Below are positions 41,646 to 49,696 of a DNA stretch of 64,000 bases, piece by piece; positions within the stretch are counted from its first letter, which is position 1; each line of letters starts with the position of its first letter. Under the pieces are notes generated by a model, which did no database searches, was not told the origin of the DNA, and was given only the letters and a program-made list of their open reading frames with translations. Both the position numbers and the translations under genes were made by a program. Origin of the DNA: Polymorphobacter_B sp038225475. GTDB lineage: Bacteria; Pseudomonadota; Alphaproteobacteria; Sphingomonadales; Sphingomonadaceae. The stretch is from assembly GCA_038225475.1 (NCBI GenBank), contig JBBRRA010000001.1, positions 124,001 through 188,000 of the forward strand, read 5' to 3'.

Positions 41646-42464
41646 TCACCCAACCGAAATATCCGGCGCATCCTCCGCCTTCATGCCGATGACATTATAC
41701 CCCGCATCGACATGGTGGACTTCGCCGGTCACGCCGCTGGCGAGGTCGCTGAGCAGATAGACGCCCGCCCCGCCGACATCCTCGATCGTCACGTTGCGGC
41801 GCAGCGGCGAATTATATTCGTTCCATTTCATGATGTAACGGAAATCGCCGATGCCCGACGCGGCGAGCGTCTTGATCGGCCCGGCGCTGATCGCATTGAC
41901 GCGCACACCCTGCGGCCCAAGGTCCATCGCCAGATATTTGACGCTGGTCTCGAGCGCCGCCTTTGCCACGCCCATGACGTTGTAATGCGGGATTACCTTT
42001 TCCGCGCCGTAATAGCTCAGCGTCAGCAGGCTGCCCCCGTTGGGCATCATCGCTGCGGCGCGCTGCGCGATCGCGGTGAAGCTGAACACGCTGATGTTCA
42101 TCGTCATGAGGAAATTGTCGAGGCTGGTGTCGGCATAGCGCCCGCGCAGCTCGTTCTTGTCCGAAAAGCCGATCGCGTGGACGACGAAATCGATCGTCTC
42201 CCACTGCGCCGCGACCGCCGCGAATGCCGCGTCGAGCGACCCCATGTCGGACACGTCGCATTCGACCAGAAACGTACTGCCGAGCGATGCCGCGAGCGGG
42301 CGCACGCGCTTTTCGAGCGCCTCGCCCATATAGCTGAAGGCAAGCTCCGCGCCCTGCGCATGCAGCGCCTGCGCGATCCCCCAGGCGAGGCTGCGGTCGT
42401 TCGCGACACCCATGACAAGCCCGCGCTTGCCCGCCATGATTGCTCCGCGCATCGGCTGCGACAT
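41646..42464 (-). CDS. fabI: Enoyl-[acyl-carrier-protein] reductase (NADH)
   Basis: This 272-residue short-chain dehydrogenase reduces the enoyl-ACP double bond in fatty-acid synthesis. It begins MAGKRGLVMGVANDRSLAWGIA after a 9-residue extension and has the FabI catalytic Tyr-x6-Lys arrangement in SYYGAEKVIPHYNVMGVAKAA near residues 155-175. The length is standard. It begins immediately after the YihY gene stop, with no gap, so translation is probably coupled. An internal start at 42437 remains possible. Confidence 0.95.
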   Translation of the reverse strand: MSQPMRGAIMAGKRGLVMGVANDRSLAWGIAQALHAQGAELAFSYMGEALEKRVRPLAASLGSTFLVECDVSDMGSLDAAFAAVAAQWETIDFVVHAIGFSDKNELRGRYADTSLDNFLMTMNISVFSFTAIAQRAAAMMPNGGSLLTLSYYGAEKVIPHYNVMGVAKAALETSVKYLAMDLGPQGVRVNAISAGPIKTLAASGIGDFRYIMKWNEYNSPLRRNVTIEDVGGAGVYLLSDLASGVTGEVHHVDAGYNVIGMKAEDAPDISVG

Positions 42465-43373
42465 TCAGTTTTCCACCATCGTTTCGTTACGGTGCTTCTG
42501 GCCGACTTTGGGAATAATCGCCAGTGCCGCGTTCAACTGCGCGCCGGCAATCAGCCCCAGCCCGATGATATAGAAGAACAACAGCGCGACGATGACGCCC
42601 GCAAGGCTGCCATAGGTCCGGTCATAGCTGCCGAAACTGCGCAGCACGAGCGGCAGCAGCATCGTCGTGCCGATCCAGACCACCGTCGTCAGCAGCGCGC
42701 CGGGCCAGATCGGACACCCCGGCCGACGGTACCGCGCCGGCGTCAGCGCATAGAAAATCGCGTACAGCGCGAGCATCAGCACCGCTGCCGGAACCATCCG
42801 CCCCAGCCCGAGCAGCCGCGCCGTCTCGCCCGCCAGCGGCAGGACATGCACCACGAACTGCTCGACGCCGGTCAGCAGGAACTGCACCGAAAACGCGATC
42901 AGCATCAGCACCACCGCGCCGACGATCAGCAACAGCGCGCCGACACGGTAGCGCCACACCGGCTGCGACCCCGGCGTGCCATAGCTTTTGCGGATCAGCT
43001 CGCGGATCGTCTCGATGAACCCCGACACCGTCCACAGCGTCACCAAAATGCCGAACGTCAGCAGCCCGCTCGACGACCGCGCCGCGATCACGGTGCGGAT
43101 CGGCAGCTCGACCAGCCGCGCCACATCGGGCGGCACGGTGCGCAAGAACGCCGCCACCGCATGCAGCCCGTCGTCGGTCCGCCCGAGCGCCCCCGCAGCC
43201 GTCGCCACCACGATGAAGAACGGGAACAGCGTCAGCAGCGACAGATAGGCAAGATTGCCGGCGTTGGTGAACCCGTCCGCCCAGGTGCCCGCGACGGCGC
43301 GGCCGATGACGCGCACCGGACGCGCCGCGCCCAGTCGCACCACGCCCCGCAACACGACCGCCCGCACCCCCAT
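42465..43373 (-). CDS. YihY/BrkB-family membrane protein
   Basis: This 302-residue protein has about six hydrophobic segments and the YihY pattern NLAYLSLLTLFPFFIV near residue 40, followed later by YGSLAGVIVALLFFYIIGLGLIAGAQLNAAL near the C-terminus. The family was once called RNase BN, but that activity belongs to another protein; its real function is unknown. It lies 18 nt after the DnaJ-like gene and directly before fabI on the same strand. Confidence 0.88.
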   Translation of the reverse strand: MGVRAVVLRGVVRLGAARPVRVIGRAVAGTWADGFTNAGNLAYLSLLTLFPFFIVVATAAGALGRTDDGLHAVAAFLRTVPPDVARLVELPIRTVIAARSSSGLLTFGILVTLWTVSGFIETIRELIRKSYGTPGSQPVWRYRVGALLLIVGAVVLMLIAFSVQFLLTGVEQFVVHVLPLAGETARLLGLGRMVPAAVLMLALYAIFYALTPARYRRPGCPIWPGALLTTVVWIGTTMLLPLVLRSFGSYDRTYGSLAGVIVALLFFYIIGLGLIAGAQLNAALAIIPKVGQKHRNETMVEN

Positions 43374-43391
43374 CTGCCGCCCGTCCTCTGC

Positions 43392-44309
43392 CTAATCGAC
43401 GCCGAGCGCACTCCGCGGATTGCGGCCGCTATCGCTTTCCCAACGCTCGGCAAAGGCGCGAAGCTCCGCATCGTCGGCGGGCAGATCGACGCGGAGCGTG
43501 GCGAGCTGATCGCCGCGGGTGCCGTCGGCGCGCGTAAATCCGCGCCCGCGCAGCCGCAGTGTCCGGCCCGAGGTCGCACCGGCGGGCACGCTCAGCGTCA
43601 CCGGGCCATCGACCGTCGGCACGCGAACCTTTGCCCCCAGCACCGCCTCGCCCAGCCGCACCGGCAGGTCGAGGCGGATGTCGTCGCCGTCGCGTTCGAA
43701 AAACCGGTGCGGCGCGGTTTCGAGCGTGACCATCGCATCGCCTGCCCCGCCCGGACCGGGGTCGCCCTGCCCGCCGAGCCGCACCTGGCGACCGTTTTCG
43801 AACCCGGGCGGCAGCTTGAGATCGAGCGTCTTGCCGTTCTTGAGCGAAATCCGCTGCGGCTTGAGCGTCGCGGCCTCCTCGAACGGCACGCTGAGCCGAT
43901 ACGAAACATCGCCGCCGCGCGCTGGCGGCCGGGGCCGGGCGCCGCCGTTGCCGAAGCCGCCGCCACGCCCGAACAGTTCGGAAAACAGGTCGCTCGGGTC
44001 GCCGCCGAAGTCGAAATTGGTGGAATTGCCGCCGGGCCTGGCACCCCCGAAACCGCCGCCGCCGCCAAAGCCCGGCGGTGCCTTGGGCTGGCCGTCGGCG
44101 TCGATCTCGCCGCGGTCATAGCGCCCGCGCTCGGTCTCGTCGGACAGGATGGTGTACGCCGCCGATACTTCCTTGAAGCGTTCGAGCGCCTTGGGGTCGT
44201 CGGCATGCTGATCGGGATGATTGGCCTTCGCCAGCTTGCGATAGGCTTTTTTGATGTCGGCAGCGCTTGCCCCGCGCGCGACGCCGAGAACGGAATAAAG
44301 TTCTTTCAT
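43392..44309 (-). CDS. DnaJ-family co-chaperone (CbpA-like)
   Basis: This 305-residue protein has an N-terminal J domain with the HPD motif (KANHPDQHADDP, residues about 30-42), a Gly/Phe-rich linker (about 75-120), and two C-terminal substrate-binding domains. There is no cysteine-rich zinc domain, so it is the type II form like CbpA. It stimulates DnaK ATPase. I chose the ATG at 44309 because the product begins MKELYSVLGVARGASAADIKKAYRKL. It lies 86 nt downstream of hsp20 on the same strand, with a terminator between. Confidence 0.92.
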   Translation of the reverse strand: MKELYSVLGVARGASAADIKKAYRKLAKANHPDQHADDPKALERFKEVSAAYTILSDETERGRYDRGEIDADGQPKAPPGFGGGGGFGGARPGGNSTNFDFGGDPSDLFSELFGRGGGFGNGGARPRPPARGGDVSYRLSVPFEEAATLKPQRISLKNGKTLDLKLPPGFENGRQVRLGGQGDPGPGGAGDAMVTLETAPHRFFERDGDDIRLDLPVRLGEAVLGAKVRVPTVDGPVTLSVPAGATSGRTLRLRGRGFTRADGTRGDQLATLRVDLPADDAELRAFAERWESDSGRNPRSALGVD

Positions 44310-44346
44310 GGCGGAATGCGTCACCACAGCGATGGGAACGTGTAAA

Positions 44347-44374
44347 GGGGCGGCGGGAGTTTACCCGCCGCCCC
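44347..44374 (-). terminator. Rho-independent terminator of hsp20
   Basis: An 11-bp stem GGGGCGGCGGG / CCCGCCGCCCC (44347-44357 and 44364-44374) with a 6-nt loop is followed on the minus strand by TTTACA. It lies 21 nt past the stop at 44396. Confidence 0.8.
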
Positions 44375-44395
44375 CGGTTCAAACGCTGGTCGCGG

Positions 44396-44860
44396 TCAGG
44401 CGGCCTTGCTCACCTCGACGAGCGCGGCGGGCGGCGTGTCGCCGATGGCGATCGTGCGCGGCTTCATCGCATCGGGAACCTCGCGGACGAGGTCGATGTG
44501 CAGCAGGCCGTCCTTCAGGTCGGCGCCGCGCACCTGAACGAAGTCGGCAAGCTGGAAGCGCCGCTCGAACGCGCGCATCGCGATGCCGCGGTGCAGATAC
44601 TGACCGGCAGCACCGGCCTCGTCGGCCTTGCGGCCCGCCACCGTCAGCACATTCTGATGCGCCGTGATGGTCAGCTCGTTCGAGCCGAAACCGGCAACAG
44701 CAAGCGTGATACGGTACTGGTCGTCGCCGCGGCGCTCGACGTCGAACACCGGATAGTTTTCCGACGCCTCGGCGCGCGCGCTGGCTTCGAGCGCATCGAA
44801 CAACCGGTCGAAGCCAATCGTCGAACGGCGATAGGGGGTGAAATCAAAAGCACTTCGCAT
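44396..44860 (-). CDS. Small heat-shock protein (Hsp20/alpha-crystallin)
   Basis: This 154-residue chaperone has a central alpha-crystallin domain from about residue 38 to 135 (YPVFDVERRGDDQYRITLAVAGF to IDLVREVPDAMKPRTIAI), including the ERRFQL strand near residue 98. It binds unfolding proteins in the cytoplasm, without ATP. I chose the ATG at 44860 since GGAGGA (44867-44872) lies 6 nt upstream. The 5' region has a sigma-32 promoter and a ROSE-like RNA hairpin over the ribosome-binding site, so heat control at both levels is expected. Confidence 0.93.
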   Translation of the reverse strand: MRSAFDFTPYRRSTIGFDRLFDALEASARAEASENYPVFDVERRGDDQYRITLAVAGFGSNELTITAHQNVLTVAGRKADEAGAAGQYLHRGIAMRAFERRFQLADFVQVRGADLKDGLLHIDLVREVPDAMKPRTIAIGDTPPAALVEVSKAA

Positions 44861-44888
44861 GACAAGTCCTCCAATGAGCAACATGTGG
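44861..44888 (-). promoter_or_regulatory. ROSE-like RNA thermometer hairpin at hsp20
   Basis: On the minus strand the leader pairs ACA-U-GUU-(G)-CUC with GAGGAC-U-UGU around the loop AUUG. This sequesters GGAGGA (44867-44872). The UUGCU (44877-44881) opposite the Shine-Dalgarno sequence has a single bulged G. That bulged G within U(U/C)GCU is the hallmark of ROSE elements, which melt on heating. Pairing was worked out by hand. Confidence 0.7.
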
Positions 44889-44926
44889 TCTGTGCCGGAC
44901 CCGTTGTGGCATCCGACGCTGCTGAA

Positions 44927-44952
44927 ATGGGGAGCGGCGCAACGGCGTCAAG
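44927..44952 (-). promoter_or_regulatory. Sigma-32 (RpoH) promoter of hsp20
   Basis: On the minus strand CTTGAC (44947-44952) is followed after 14 nt by CCCCATTT (44925-44932), close to the RpoH consensus CTTGAAA/CCCCATNT. Transcription would start about 58 nt before the hsp20 start codon, leaving the ROSE-like hairpin in the leader. Confidence 0.75.
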
Positions 44953-45055
44953 AGGCGGCTGCCACCGATTTTAACAGCGTCGGGTTGCCGGCGGACAAAA
45001 GTTTTGCGACGCGCCCTGCAACCGAACTGCAACAAGGAGGCGTCATCGTCGGCGC

Positions 45056-45829
45056 ATGTTCAAAACCGCAATCCTCGTCACGACCGCGCTGCTCCTCCCC
45101 GCTCCGGCGCTGGCATGGGGGCAGACCGGTCACCGCGTCATCGGTGCCATCGCGCAGCCGTATCTGACGCGTCACACCCGCCATGCCGTGCGGCGCATCC
45201 TCGGCAGCGAAAGCCTTGCCGAGGCATCGACCTGGCCCGATTTCATGCGCGCCAGCCCCGATCCATTCTGGCACACCGAGGCGTCGCCGTTCCATTATGT
45301 CACTGTCCCGCCCGGGCGGACCTATGCCGCGACCGGCGCGCCGCCCGAAGGCGACGCGGTGACTGCGCTGACACGCTTTTCGGCAACGCTGCGCGACCCA
45401 CACGCCGCGCCTGCCGAGCGCCAGCTGGCGCTGCGCTTCATCATCCATATCGTCGGCGACCTGCATCAGCCGCTCCACGCCGGCAACGGCACCGACAAGG
45501 GCGGCAACGACGTTAAAGTCAGCTTTTACGGCAAGGACAGCAACCTGCACGCGGTATGGGATTCGGGGCTGATCGATCAGCAGCAGTTATCGTACACCGA
45601 AATGGCAAGCTGGTTGTCGGCGCGCATTTCGCGCTCGCAGGCGCGGTCGTGGACCACCGCCGATCCGCTGATCTGGATTGCCGAAAGTGCGGCGATTCGC
45701 GACCGCATCTATCCCGCCTCGCCGGTACTTTCGTATGATTATACGTTCACTAACAAGGCGATCGTCGATGAGCGGCTCGAGATGGGCGGCGTGCGCCTCG
45801 CGGCCTATCTCAACATGGTTTTGCGCTGA
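45056..45829 (+). CDS. S1/P1-type secreted nuclease
   Basis: This 257-residue zinc nuclease should cut single-stranded DNA and RNA outside the cell or in the periplasm. A signal peptide ends ALA, so mature Trp1 (AW|GQTGH region) can serve as N-terminal zinc ligand. Other family ligands are in PDFMR, FHYV, HIVGDLHQPLHAG and NLHAVWDSGL. The ribosome-binding AAGGAGG (45034-45040) is 15 nt from the ATG, longer than ideal, but no nearer in-frame start exists. It is divergent from hsp20 and convergent with the next small gene. Confidence 0.92.
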   Translation: MFKTAILVTTALLLPAPALAWGQTGHRVIGAIAQPYLTRHTRHAVRRILGSESLAEASTWPDFMRASPDPFWHTEASPFHYVTVPPGRTYAATGAPPEGDAVTALTRFSATLRDPHAAPAERQLALRFIIHIVGDLHQPLHAGNGTDKGGNDVKVSFYGKDSNLHAVWDSGLIDQQQLSYTEMASWLSARISRSQARSWTTADPLIWIAESAAIRDRIYPASPVLSYDYTFTNKAIVDERLEMGGVRLAAYLNMVLR

Positions 45830-45844
45830 GCCGAACAGCGATGG

Positions 45845-46057
45845 TCAGCTTTCGGCGTGAAAGTCGCCGAACGCCTCGCGGCTGTTACCGCCAGTTTTGC
45901 GATCGGTGACGGTATAGACCGTGCCGTTGCGCATCAATTTGGTGATCTGCCGCGCCATCGGCGCTGCACGGCGCGCCGCTGCGCCGCGGATTTCGAGCCA
46001 GTCGGCGATGAAAGCGACGACCGCGATGCCCATCGCGACGACGATCAAAGTGCCCAT
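45845..46057 (-). CDS. Hypothetical small membrane protein
   Basis: This 70-residue protein has one N-terminal hydrophobic helix (about residues 3-22) followed by a basic stretch ITKLMRNGTVYTVTDRKTG. I do not recognise the family. GGAG lies about 10 nt ahead of the ATG. The helix and a reasonable ribosome-binding site support a real gene over a random frame. It is divergent from the fatty-acid hydroxylase gene. Confidence 0.55.
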   Translation of the reverse strand: MGTLIVVAMGIAVVAFIADWLEIRGAAARRAAPMARQITKLMRNGTVYTVTDRKTGGNSREAFGDFHAES

Positions 46058-46186
46058 CGGTGTTTGTGCTCCAATCTGTTAACACTTTGGCAAATTTTTC
46101 GCGGTTTGGAAAGAGTCTGTTAAGGTCGCACCGGTCCAAAGCGTCGCACTTCGCGCCGCGCCGCGATTGCGGTAGAGCTTGGTCGG

Positions 46187-46996
46187 ATGACTATTCTCGC
46201 GACATTTGCGGTCGGCGCTGCCCTGATGACGGTGATCGTCGGCGCGCGTTACATCGGGATTTCGGGGTTTTTTGCGTGGCTGACGCGCCGCCTGCATCCA
46301 TTGGTGTATGCGCCCGCCGATCCGGCGCAGCGCGCCCGGCTCAATCGTCAGATGCGGCGTGAAATCGGCTGGTCGCTGCTATCGGCGGCGATCTACGGCG
46401 TCCCGGCGGGCCTTGTCGCGGTGGCGTGGCAGCAGTGGGGCTGGACGCGCATCTATACCGGCAGCGGCCCCGGCTGGTGGTATTTTCCGGTCAGCATCCT
46501 GATCTATCTGTTCGTCCACGATAGTTATTTTTACTGGACGCACCGCGCGATGCATCGGCCGTGGCTGTTCGCGCGCGTGCATGCCGTCCACCACGCCAGC
46601 CGCCCGCCGACGGCCTGGGCGGCAATGGCGTTTCACCCGTGGGAAGCGGTGTCGGGCGCGCTGCTGATCCCCGCGCTGGTGTTCATCGTGCCGATCCATA
46701 CCGAGGCGCTGCTGACGGTGCTCGCCGTCATGACATTCTTTGGGGTTACCAATCACATGGGGTGGGAGCTGTTTCCGAAGTCTTGGCTGGCTGGTACATT
46801 TGGTCGCACCATGATAACGGCATCGCACCATCATCTGCACCACCGTCAATACCGGTGCAATTATGGGTTGTATTTCCGCTTTTGGGACCGCGTTTGCGGA
46901 ACCGATCGAGGGTGGGCCGGAGAGCTTGTGCATGACATACCGACTGTTGGGTATCCTGACCCTGCTGCCGCTGCTGGGCGCCGCACCGCCGCCTGA
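46187..46996 (+). CDS. Fatty-acid hydroxylase / sterol desaturase family protein
   Basis: This 269-residue membrane protein has several hydrophobic segments and the di-iron histidine clusters of the family: HDSYFYWTHRAMH near residue 108, HAVHHAS near residue 128, and HHHLHHRQY near residue 205. It should hydroxylate or desaturate a lipid using O2. The substrate is not evident; family members in sphingomonads act on fatty acids, sterols or carotenoids. Its 3' end overlaps the DUF2141 gene by 65 nt in another frame. Confidence 0.9.
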   Translation: MTILATFAVGAALMTVIVGARYIGISGFFAWLTRRLHPLVYAPADPAQRARLNRQMRREIGWSLLSAAIYGVPAGLVAVAWQQWGWTRIYTGSGPGWWYFPVSILIYLFVHDSYFYWTHRAMHRPWLFARVHAVHHASRPPTAWAAMAFHPWEAVSGALLIPALVFIVPIHTEALLTVLAVMTFFGVTNHMGWELFPKSWLAGTFGRTMITASHHHLHHRQYRCNYGLYFRFWDRVCGTDRGWAGELVHDIPTVGYPDPAAAAGRRTAA

Positions 46997-47369
46997 CCCG
47001 GTGTCGCTCGATATTGAGGTCACCGGCCTGCGGTCGAGCAAGGGCTTCATCCAGGCTTGCGTCTGGCATGGTGCCGAGCATTTTCTCAACAAACGCTGCG
47101 AGGATTACGGCCGCGCCGTCATCGTTCCGGCCGCACCGAGCGTGTCGATGAAAATCGAGCTCCAGCCGGGCGAATATGCCGTCTCGCTGATCCACGATGC
47201 CAATGGCAACCACAAGCTCGACAAAAACCTGTTCGGCATGCCGACCGAAGGCTTCGGCTTTTCGCGCAACCCGGTAATCGCGTTCAGCCAGCCGACCTAT
47301 GCCGCAACGCGGTTCGAGGCCGAAGCCGCCAGCGCGCAGCAGACGATCCGCGTCAAATACTTCCTGTAA
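46932..47369 (+). CDS. DUF2141-family exported protein
   Basis: This 145-residue protein has an N-terminal signal (about residues 1-20, ending LLGAAPP) and the DUF2141 pattern with HDANGNHKLDKNLFGMPTEGFGF near residue 88. The Asp/Asn loop suggests Ca2+ binding but this is inferred. Start ATG 46932 has GGAG upstream and lies inside the hydroxylase gene. DUF2141 genes often accompany fatty-acid hydroxylases or carotenoid genes, so the two may act together at the cell surface. Confidence 0.83.
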   Translation: MTYRLLGILTLLPLLGAAPPPDPVSLDIEVTGLRSSKGFIQACVWHGAEHFLNKRCEDYGRAVIVPAAPSVSMKIELQPGEYAVSLIHDANGNHKLDKNLFGMPTEGFGFSRNPVIAFSQPTYAATRFEAEAASAQQTIRVKYFL

Positions 47370-47426
47370 GCCTGCGCGGGTGCCGCGGCTTGACTTGGGC
47401 GCACCCCCGCCGCAGTGTCCGCAGCA

Positions 47427-47521
47427 GTTCCTAGGGGAGCCCCGCGCTACCGGGGCTGAGACGGTGCAGGCGCGCACCAGACCCTTTCGAACCTGATCCG
47501 GGTCATGCCGGCGTAGGGAAC
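47427..47521 (+). promoter_or_regulatory. TPP riboswitch (THI box) upstream of thiC
   Basis: The leader contains the conserved thi-box blocks: GGGGAGCC near 47434, CTGAGA at 47456-47461, ACCCTT near 47491, GAACCTGATC near 47499 and GTCATGCCGGCGTAGGGA near 47503-47518. GTTCCTA (47427-47433) pairs with TAGGGAAC (47514-47521) to close P1. It binds thiamine pyrophosphate and represses downstream thiC. The region between it and the ATG includes TCCC near 47550 that could pair with the GGGA ribosome-binding site at 47572, a translational output. Confidence 0.95.
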
Positions 47522-47586
47522 GGAACCTCGCACATGCCGTATGTGCGCCTCCCTGTGCCATGGCCCCATTTGGGAAAGTGTGCGTC

Positions 47587-49434
47587 ATGGCCGACATCAA
47601 TTCGCCGATCGAAATGCCCGTCACCACCGGTGCGCTGCCCGGCAGCCGCAAGATCCATGTGCCCGGCGTGCTCCACCCCGAGCTGCGCGTCGCGATGCGC
47701 GAGATCAAGCTCGAGAACAGCGCGAACGAGCCGCCGGTGCGCGTCTATGACCCGAGCGGGCCGTACACCGATGCCGCCGCCGTCATCGACATCAGCGCCG
47801 GGCTGCCGCCGCTGCGCACCCCGTGGATCACCGCGCGCGGCGACGTCGAGGCCTATGCCGGACGCGAAGTCCGCCCCGAGGACAACGGCCTGTCGGGGCG
47901 GCGCGACCCCAATGGCGCGCAGCTGTATCCGCACGTCAACGCGCAGCCGCTGCGCGCGCGCGCCGGTGCCGGAGCCATCACGCAGCTCGCCTATGCCCGC
48001 CGCGGCATCATCACACCCGAGATGGAATATGTCGCAATCCGCGAGAACATCGGCCGCGCCGAGCTGGCCGGGCACGTCCGCGACGGCGAGGACTTCGGTG
48101 CCGACATTCCCGATTACGTCACCGCCGAATTCGTCCGTTCGGAGATCGCGCGCGGCCGCGCCGTGCTGCCGATGAACATCAACCACCCCGAAGCCGAGCC
48201 GATGGCGATCGGGCGCAATTTCCTCGTCAAGATCAACGCCAACATCGGCAATTCGGCGGTCGCCAGCTCGATCGCCGAGGAGGTCGAAAAGATGGTCTGG
48301 TCGACGCGCTGGGGGGCCGACACCGTCATGGACCTGTCGACCGGGCGCAACATCCACACCACGCGCGAATGGATCATCCGCAACTCGCCCGTCCCCATCG
48401 GCACCGTGCCGATCTATCAGGCGCTCGAAAAGGTTGGCGGCGTCGCCGAAGACCTGACGTGGGAAATCTACCGCGACACGCTGATCGAACAGGCCGAGCA
48501 GGGCGTCGACTATTTCACCATCCACGCCGGCGTGCGCCTCGCGTACATCCACCTGACCGCCAAGCGCGTCACCGGCATCGTCAGCCGCGGCGGTTCGATC
48601 CACGCCAAATGGTGCCTTGCGCACCACAAGGAGAATTTCACCTACACGCACTTCGACGAAATCTGCGAGATCATGCGCGCCTATGACATCACCTTCAGCC
48701 TCGGCGACGGGCTGCGCCCCGGCAGCATCGCCGATGCGAACGACGCCGCACAGTTCGCCGAGCTCGAAACGCTCGGCGAACTGACCAAGGTCGCGTGGGC
48801 GCGCGACTGCCAGGTGATGATCGAGGGGCCGGGCCACGTCCCGATGCACAAGATCAAGATCAACATGGAAAAGCAGCTTAGCGTTTGCGGCGAAGCGCCG
48901 TTCTACACGCTCGGGCCGCTCACCACCGATATCGCGCCGGGATACGACCATATCACCAGCGGCATCGGCGCGGCGATGATCGGCTGGTTCGGCTGCGCGA
49001 TGCTGTGTTACGTCACCCCCAAGGAGCATTTGGGGCTGCCCGACCGTGACGACGTCAAGGTGGGCGTCATCACCTATAAAATCGCCGCGCACGCCGCCGA
49101 CCTCGCCAAGGGCCACCCCGCCGCCAAGCTGCGCGACGACGCGCTCAGCCGTGCCCGCTTCGACTTCCGCTGGCGCGACCAGTTCAACCTGAGCCTCGAT
49201 CCCGAAACCGCGCTCAAATACCATGACGAAACGCTGCCCGCCGAAGGTGCCAAAACCGCGCATTTCTGCAGCATGTGCGGCCCGAAGTTCTGCAGCATGA
49301 AGATCACGCGCGAGGTGCGCGACTATGCAGCAGGAATGAACACCCCCGAAATGGTCGAGGCCGAGGCCGGAATGGCAGCGAAGAGCGAGGAGTTTAGGGC
49401 GAAGGGCGGGGAGATTTATTTGCCGACGGTGTAG
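47587..49434 (+). CDS. thiC: Phosphomethylpyrimidine synthase
   Basis: This 615-residue radical-SAM enzyme converts aminoimidazole ribotide to HMP-P in thiamine synthesis. The C-terminal cluster motif CSMCGPKFC (C-x2-C-x4-C, about residues 560-568) holds the [4Fe-4S] cluster. I chose the ATG at 47587 (MADINSPIEMPV) because GGGAAAG (47572-47578) precedes it; an earlier ATG at 47560 lacks a site. It is controlled by the TPP riboswitch above. ThiD, which uses its product, lies at 12.8-13.6 kb. Confidence 0.97.
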   Translation: MADINSPIEMPVTTGALPGSRKIHVPGVLHPELRVAMREIKLENSANEPPVRVYDPSGPYTDAAAVIDISAGLPPLRTPWITARGDVEAYAGREVRPEDNGLSGRRDPNGAQLYPHVNAQPLRARAGAGAITQLAYARRGIITPEMEYVAIRENIGRAELAGHVRDGEDFGADIPDYVTAEFVRSEIARGRAVLPMNINHPEAEPMAIGRNFLVKINANIGNSAVASSIAEEVEKMVWSTRWGADTVMDLSTGRNIHTTREWIIRNSPVPIGTVPIYQALEKVGGVAEDLTWEIYRDTLIEQAEQGVDYFTIHAGVRLAYIHLTAKRVTGIVSRGGSIHAKWCLAHHKENFTYTHFDEICEIMRAYDITFSLGDGLRPGSIADANDAAQFAELETLGELTKVAWARDCQVMIEGPGHVPMHKIKINMEKQLSVCGEAPFYTLGPLTTDIAPGYDHITSGIGAAMIGWFGCAMLCYVTPKEHLGLPDRDDVKVGVITYKIAAHAADLAKGHPAAKLRDDALSRARFDFRWRDQFNLSLDPETALKYHDETLPAEGAKTAHFCSMCGPKFCSMKITREVRDYAAGMNTPEMVEAEAGMAAKSEEFRAKGGEIYLPTV

Positions 49435-49521
49435 GCAAGCAAAAGAGCATATTCGTTCGTCGCATATCGGTTGACCGGCAACCTAGCGAGCGCGACATTA
49501 CGAGGATTGTATGGAGGCCTT

Positions 49522-49695
49522 ATGAGTGTGAACCTTAATGAGCTAATCGAGGCTGCGCGTGGTAAGCAAATGTCGGGTGCCGAGAAAGAGGCGCAGCGGC
49601 GAAGTTTTGCCTTCGGCAATGCGCATATCGAGAATTCACGTGTAACCCGCGAAATGGTCGAAGCCGCAGCTGAAAAAATTGGCAAGCTTCCTTAA
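49522..49695 (+). CDS. VbhA-like antitoxin, partner of Fic
   Basis: This 57-residue protein has the class I Fic-antitoxin form: an N-terminal helix, then FGNAHIEN at about residues 31-38 and SRVTREMVEAA. Class I antitoxins block the Fic ATP site through (S/T)xxxE(G/N); here the Glu-Asn is kept but the first position is Asn (NAHIEN). GGAGG lies 4 nt ahead of the ATG. The stop is 1 nt before the Fic start, so the pair is translated together. Confidence 0.78.
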   Translation: MSVNLNELIEAARGKQMSGAEKEAQRRSFAFGNAHIENSRVTREMVEAAAEKIGKLP

Positions 49696-49696
49696 G

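Noticed and set aside
40227..44345. A very long open frame on the + strand across aroC, fabI, YihY and DnaJ genes
   Set aside because: It lies antisense to four recognised genes and its product is Arg/His/Asp-rich without domain signatures, as expected in GC-rich DNA.
46863..46931. Upstream extension of the DUF2141 protein
   Set aside because: Adds residues with no signal-peptide character; the ATG at 46932 gives a normal signal.
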